Below are positions 62,347-64,000 of a DNA stretch of 64,000 nucleotides, one piece after another. A program made the translations under genes and the position numbers. How positions within the stretch are numbered: position 1 is the stretch's first letter; each line of letters opens with the position of its first letter. A model generated the notes under the pieces. It was given only the letters and a program-made list of their open reading frames with translations, searched no databases and was not told where the DNA came from. Source of the DNA: Actinospineispora acaciae DSM 45401 (GTDB lineage: Bacteria > Actinomycetota > Actinomycetes > Mycobacteriales > Pseudonocardiaceae); contig NZ_JIAI01000015.1 in assembly GCF_000620785.1 (NCBI RefSeq), positions 107,001 to 171,000 on the forward strand. Direction: 5' to 3'.

Positions 62347-63150
62347 GTGACGGCCTACCAGTACGAGGACATCCGCTACGAGATCGACGGCCCGGTCGCG
62401 GTCATCACGATCAACCGGCCGGAGCGGTACAACGCGTTTCGCGGCAAGACCGTCGACGAGCTGATCAGGGCGTTCCGCGCGTCGTGGGCGGACAGGGCGG
62501 TGCAGGCGGTGATCTTCACCGGCGCCGGGGACAAGGCGTTCTGCTCCGGCGGCGACGTCAAGCAGCGCGCCGAGACCGGCGACTACGGCCCGACCGAGAG
62601 CGGCATGTTCGAGATCGGCTACCTGCACAAACTGATCAGGGACATCCCGAAGCCGGTGATCGCGGCGGTGAACGGGCTCGCGGTCGGCGGCGGGCACGTG
62701 CTGCACGTGCTGTGCGACGTGTCGATCGCCAGCGAGACCGCGCGGTTCGGCCAGGCCGGGCCCCGGGTCGGCTCGTTCGACGCCGGGTTCGGGTCGGCGT
62801 ACCTGGCGCGGGTCGTCGGCGAGAAGAAGGCGCGCGAGATGTGGTACTGGTGCCGGCTCTACTCCGCCGAGCAGGCCGAGCGGATGGGCCTGGTCAACGC
62901 GGTGGTGCCGGCGGAGAAGCTGCTGGACGAGGCCAAGGCGTGGGCGTTCGAGGTGGCCGAGAAGAGCCCGACGGCGATCAAGTTCCTCAAGCAGTCGTTC
63001 AACGCCGACACCGACCACCAGGCCGGGTTGTCCAACCTGGCGATGTCCGCGCTCGACCTGTTCGTCGACTCCCCCGAGGGCAAGGAGGGCGCCGCCGCGT
63101 TCGCCGAGAAGCGCAAGCCCGACTTCGCCCCGCACGTGCACTGGCACTGA
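62347..63150 (+). CDS. badI: 2-ketocyclohexanecarboxyl-CoA hydrolase (BadI-like)
   Basis: 267 residues from GTG 62347 with GGGAG eight bases upstream. Crotonase fold: INRPERYNAFRGKTVDELI, FTGAGDKAFCSGGDVK, AVNGLAVGGGHVLHVLCDVSI. The stretch FGQAGPRVGSFDAGFGSAYLAR, cut by convention in the middle, plus VVGEKKAREMWYWCRLYSAEQAERMGL and the ending EKRKPDF match what I know of Rhodopseudomonas BadI and MenB rather than ordinary enoyl-CoA hydratases. BadI opens the ring of 2-ketocyclohexane-1-carboxyl-CoA to give pimelyl-CoA. The BadH-like gene one base downstream supports this. Confidence 0.8.
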   Translation: MTAYQYEDIRYEIDGPVAVITINRPERYNAFRGKTVDELIRAFRASWADRAVQAVIFTGAGDKAFCSGGDVKQRAETGDYGPTESGMFEIGYLHKLIRDIPKPVIAAVNGLAVGGGHVLHVLCDVSIASETARFGQAGPRVGSFDAGFGSAYLARVVGEKKAREMWYWCRLYSAEQAERMGLVNAVVPAEKLLDEAKAWAFEVAEKSPTAIKFLKQSFNADTDHQAGLSNLAMSALDLFVDSPEGKEGAAAFAEKRKPDFAPHVHWH

Positions 63151-63151
63151 C

Positions 63152-63892
63152 GTGGGTCGCCTCCCGGACAAGATCGCGATCGTCACCGGCGCCGGGCGCG
63201 GCATCGGTCGGGCCATCGCGGAGAAGCTGGCCGCCGAGGGCACCACCGTGGTGGTGGCCGACGTCGACGGCGACACCGCCTCGGCCACCGCGGCGGCGGT
63301 CGGCGGCCTTGGCGTCACCGCCGACGTGACCTCGCCGGAGTCCGTGGCGGCGCTCGCCTCGCGAGTGTGGGATCGCTACGGGCGGATCGACGTGCTGGTG
63401 AACAACGCCGGCTGGGACAAGGTCGGCCCGTTCCTGGACTCCGACCCGGCGGACTGGGACCGGATCATCAAGATCAACCTGTACGGCGTGCTGAACGTCT
63501 GCAAGGCGGTGCTGCCGCTGATGGTGTCCCGGGGCGCCGGCGCGGTGGTCAACATCGGCTCGGACGCCGGGCGGGTCGGCTCGTCCGGGGAGGCGGTGTA
63601 CTCCGCGACCAAGGGCGGCGTCATCGCGTTCACCAAGACGCTGGCCCGGGAGATGGCCCGGCACCGGATCCGGGTCAACTGCGTCTGCCCGGGGCCGACG
63701 GACACCCAACTGTTCGCCGAGCTCGGCGGCGACGACCCGAAGCTGCGCGAGGCCCTGACCAGGGCGATCCCGTTCCGCCGCCTGGCCGAGCCGGAGGACC
63801 TGGCCAACATGGTCGCGTTCCTGGCCTCCGACGAGGCCGGCTACGTGACGGGCCAGACGGTGAGCGTCAGCGGCGGGCTGACCATGAGCTGA
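63152..63892 (+). CDS. badH: 2-hydroxycyclohexanecarboxyl-CoA dehydrogenase (BadH-like SDR)
   Basis: 246 residues, GTG start one base after badI. SDR with TGAGRGIG, LVNNAGWDKVGPF, IGSDAGRVGSSGEAVYSATKGG (Ser and Tyr-x-x-x-Lys), CPGPTDTQLF and the ending TGQTVSVSGGLTMS. The NNAGWD, SDA.RVGSSGEAVY and VSGGLTM blocks are those I recall from Rhodopseudomonas BadH. It oxidises 2-hydroxycyclohexanecarboxyl-CoA to the 2-keto compound that BadI then opens. Other pathway genes (ligase, dehydrogenases) may lie beyond the right edge. Confidence 0.8.
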   Translation: MGRLPDKIAIVTGAGRGIGRAIAEKLAAEGTTVVVADVDGDTASATAAAVGGLGVTADVTSPESVAALASRVWDRYGRIDVLVNNAGWDKVGPFLDSDPADWDRIIKINLYGVLNVCKAVLPLMVSRGAGAVVNIGSDAGRVGSSGEAVYSATKGGVIAFTKTLAREMARHRIRVNCVCPGPTDTQLFAELGGDDPKLREALTRAIPFRRLAEPEDLANMVAFLASDEAGYVTGQTVSVSGGLTMS

Positions 63893-63896
63893 CCGG

Positions 63897-64000
63897 TCAC
63901 GCTGTAACACCTGCCTCGCTGCGCTCGGCGTGCATGGCGTTCGCATGCGTCGGTTGGCACTTGCGTCGTGGGCTCACGCCGGAACACCTGCCTCGCTGCG
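63897..64000. repeat. Direct repeat with 77-bp period at the right edge
   Basis: The 27-base segment at 63897-63923 recurs at 63974-64000 with three differences; both contain AACACCTGCCTCGCTGCG. The second copy is cut by the window edge, so more units may follow. No coding frame of note lies within. Confidence 0.7.

Overview
The window is high-GC DNA with actinobacterial gene content: a complete yrbE-mce cassette, tRNA-Trp-secE-nusG-rplKA-rplJL in the order known from Mycobacterium and Streptomyces, rpmG-hadA-hadB after tRNA-Thr and tRNA-Met, several P450s, and many GTG starts with ATGA/GTGA coupled overlaps. HadAB-type dehydratases plus an Mce system point to the mycolata/Pseudonocardiaceae branch. 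I infer a Pseudonocardiaceae chromosome (Amycolatopsis-like) but cannot fix the genus.

Layout. (1) 1-9.8 kb: yrbEA-yrbEB-mceABCDE and the first codons of mceF on the minus strand. Divergent from them are an alpha-methylacyl-CoA racemase and a TetR regulator. Together they suggest import of a sterol or other methyl-branched lipid and processing of its side chain. (2) 9.8-19.5 kb: translation core (rplL, rplJ with a long leader, rplA, rplK, nusG, secE, tRNA-Trp), then aspC, a BCCT transporter, a small conserved gene, an NTF2-like gene preceded by a KstR-like operator, hadB, hadA, rpmG, tRNA-Met and tRNA-Thr. (3) 19.6-32.4 kb: exported phosphatase, orphan TAXI receptor, DUF4143-type ATPase with a 23-bp-period repeat array in front of it, tautomerase, folate-ligase-like gene, a P450-acyl-CoA synthetase pair, TenA, and a CYP140-like P450. 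The two P450 promoters carry the same 15-bp palindrome. (4) 32.4-42.5 kb: SDRs, serine hydrolase, EamA and NCS1 transporters, PQQ-type dehydrogenase, M15 peptidase, ArsR and NTF2-like genes. (5) 42.5-46.1 kb: a PIMT-family methyltransferase translationally coupled to a 36-codon Asp/Pro-rich peptide gene and a 66-codon gene, divergent from an XRE-like regulator. This is the best candidate for an undescribed RiPP-like system. (6) 46-60 kb: SDR-MFS pair, ketopantoate-reductase-like gene, APC permease, VOC protein, enolase-superfamily enzyme, and two paralogous Fe3+/phosphonate-type ABC modules on either side of an IclR regulator whose probable operators are visible. (7) 60-64 kb: nucleotidyltransferase, flavin reductase, and a TetR gene divergent from badI-badH homologues (alicyclic ring cleavage through cyclohexanecarboxyl-CoA).

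Two families of intergenic repeats recur. One is a hairpin of about 46-48 bp (three copies, paired positions covarying around a conserved CATAG loop). The other is a 45-bp element (three copies, two of them inverted around one SDR gene). I see no transposase, integrase, prophage, CRISPR array or rRNA.
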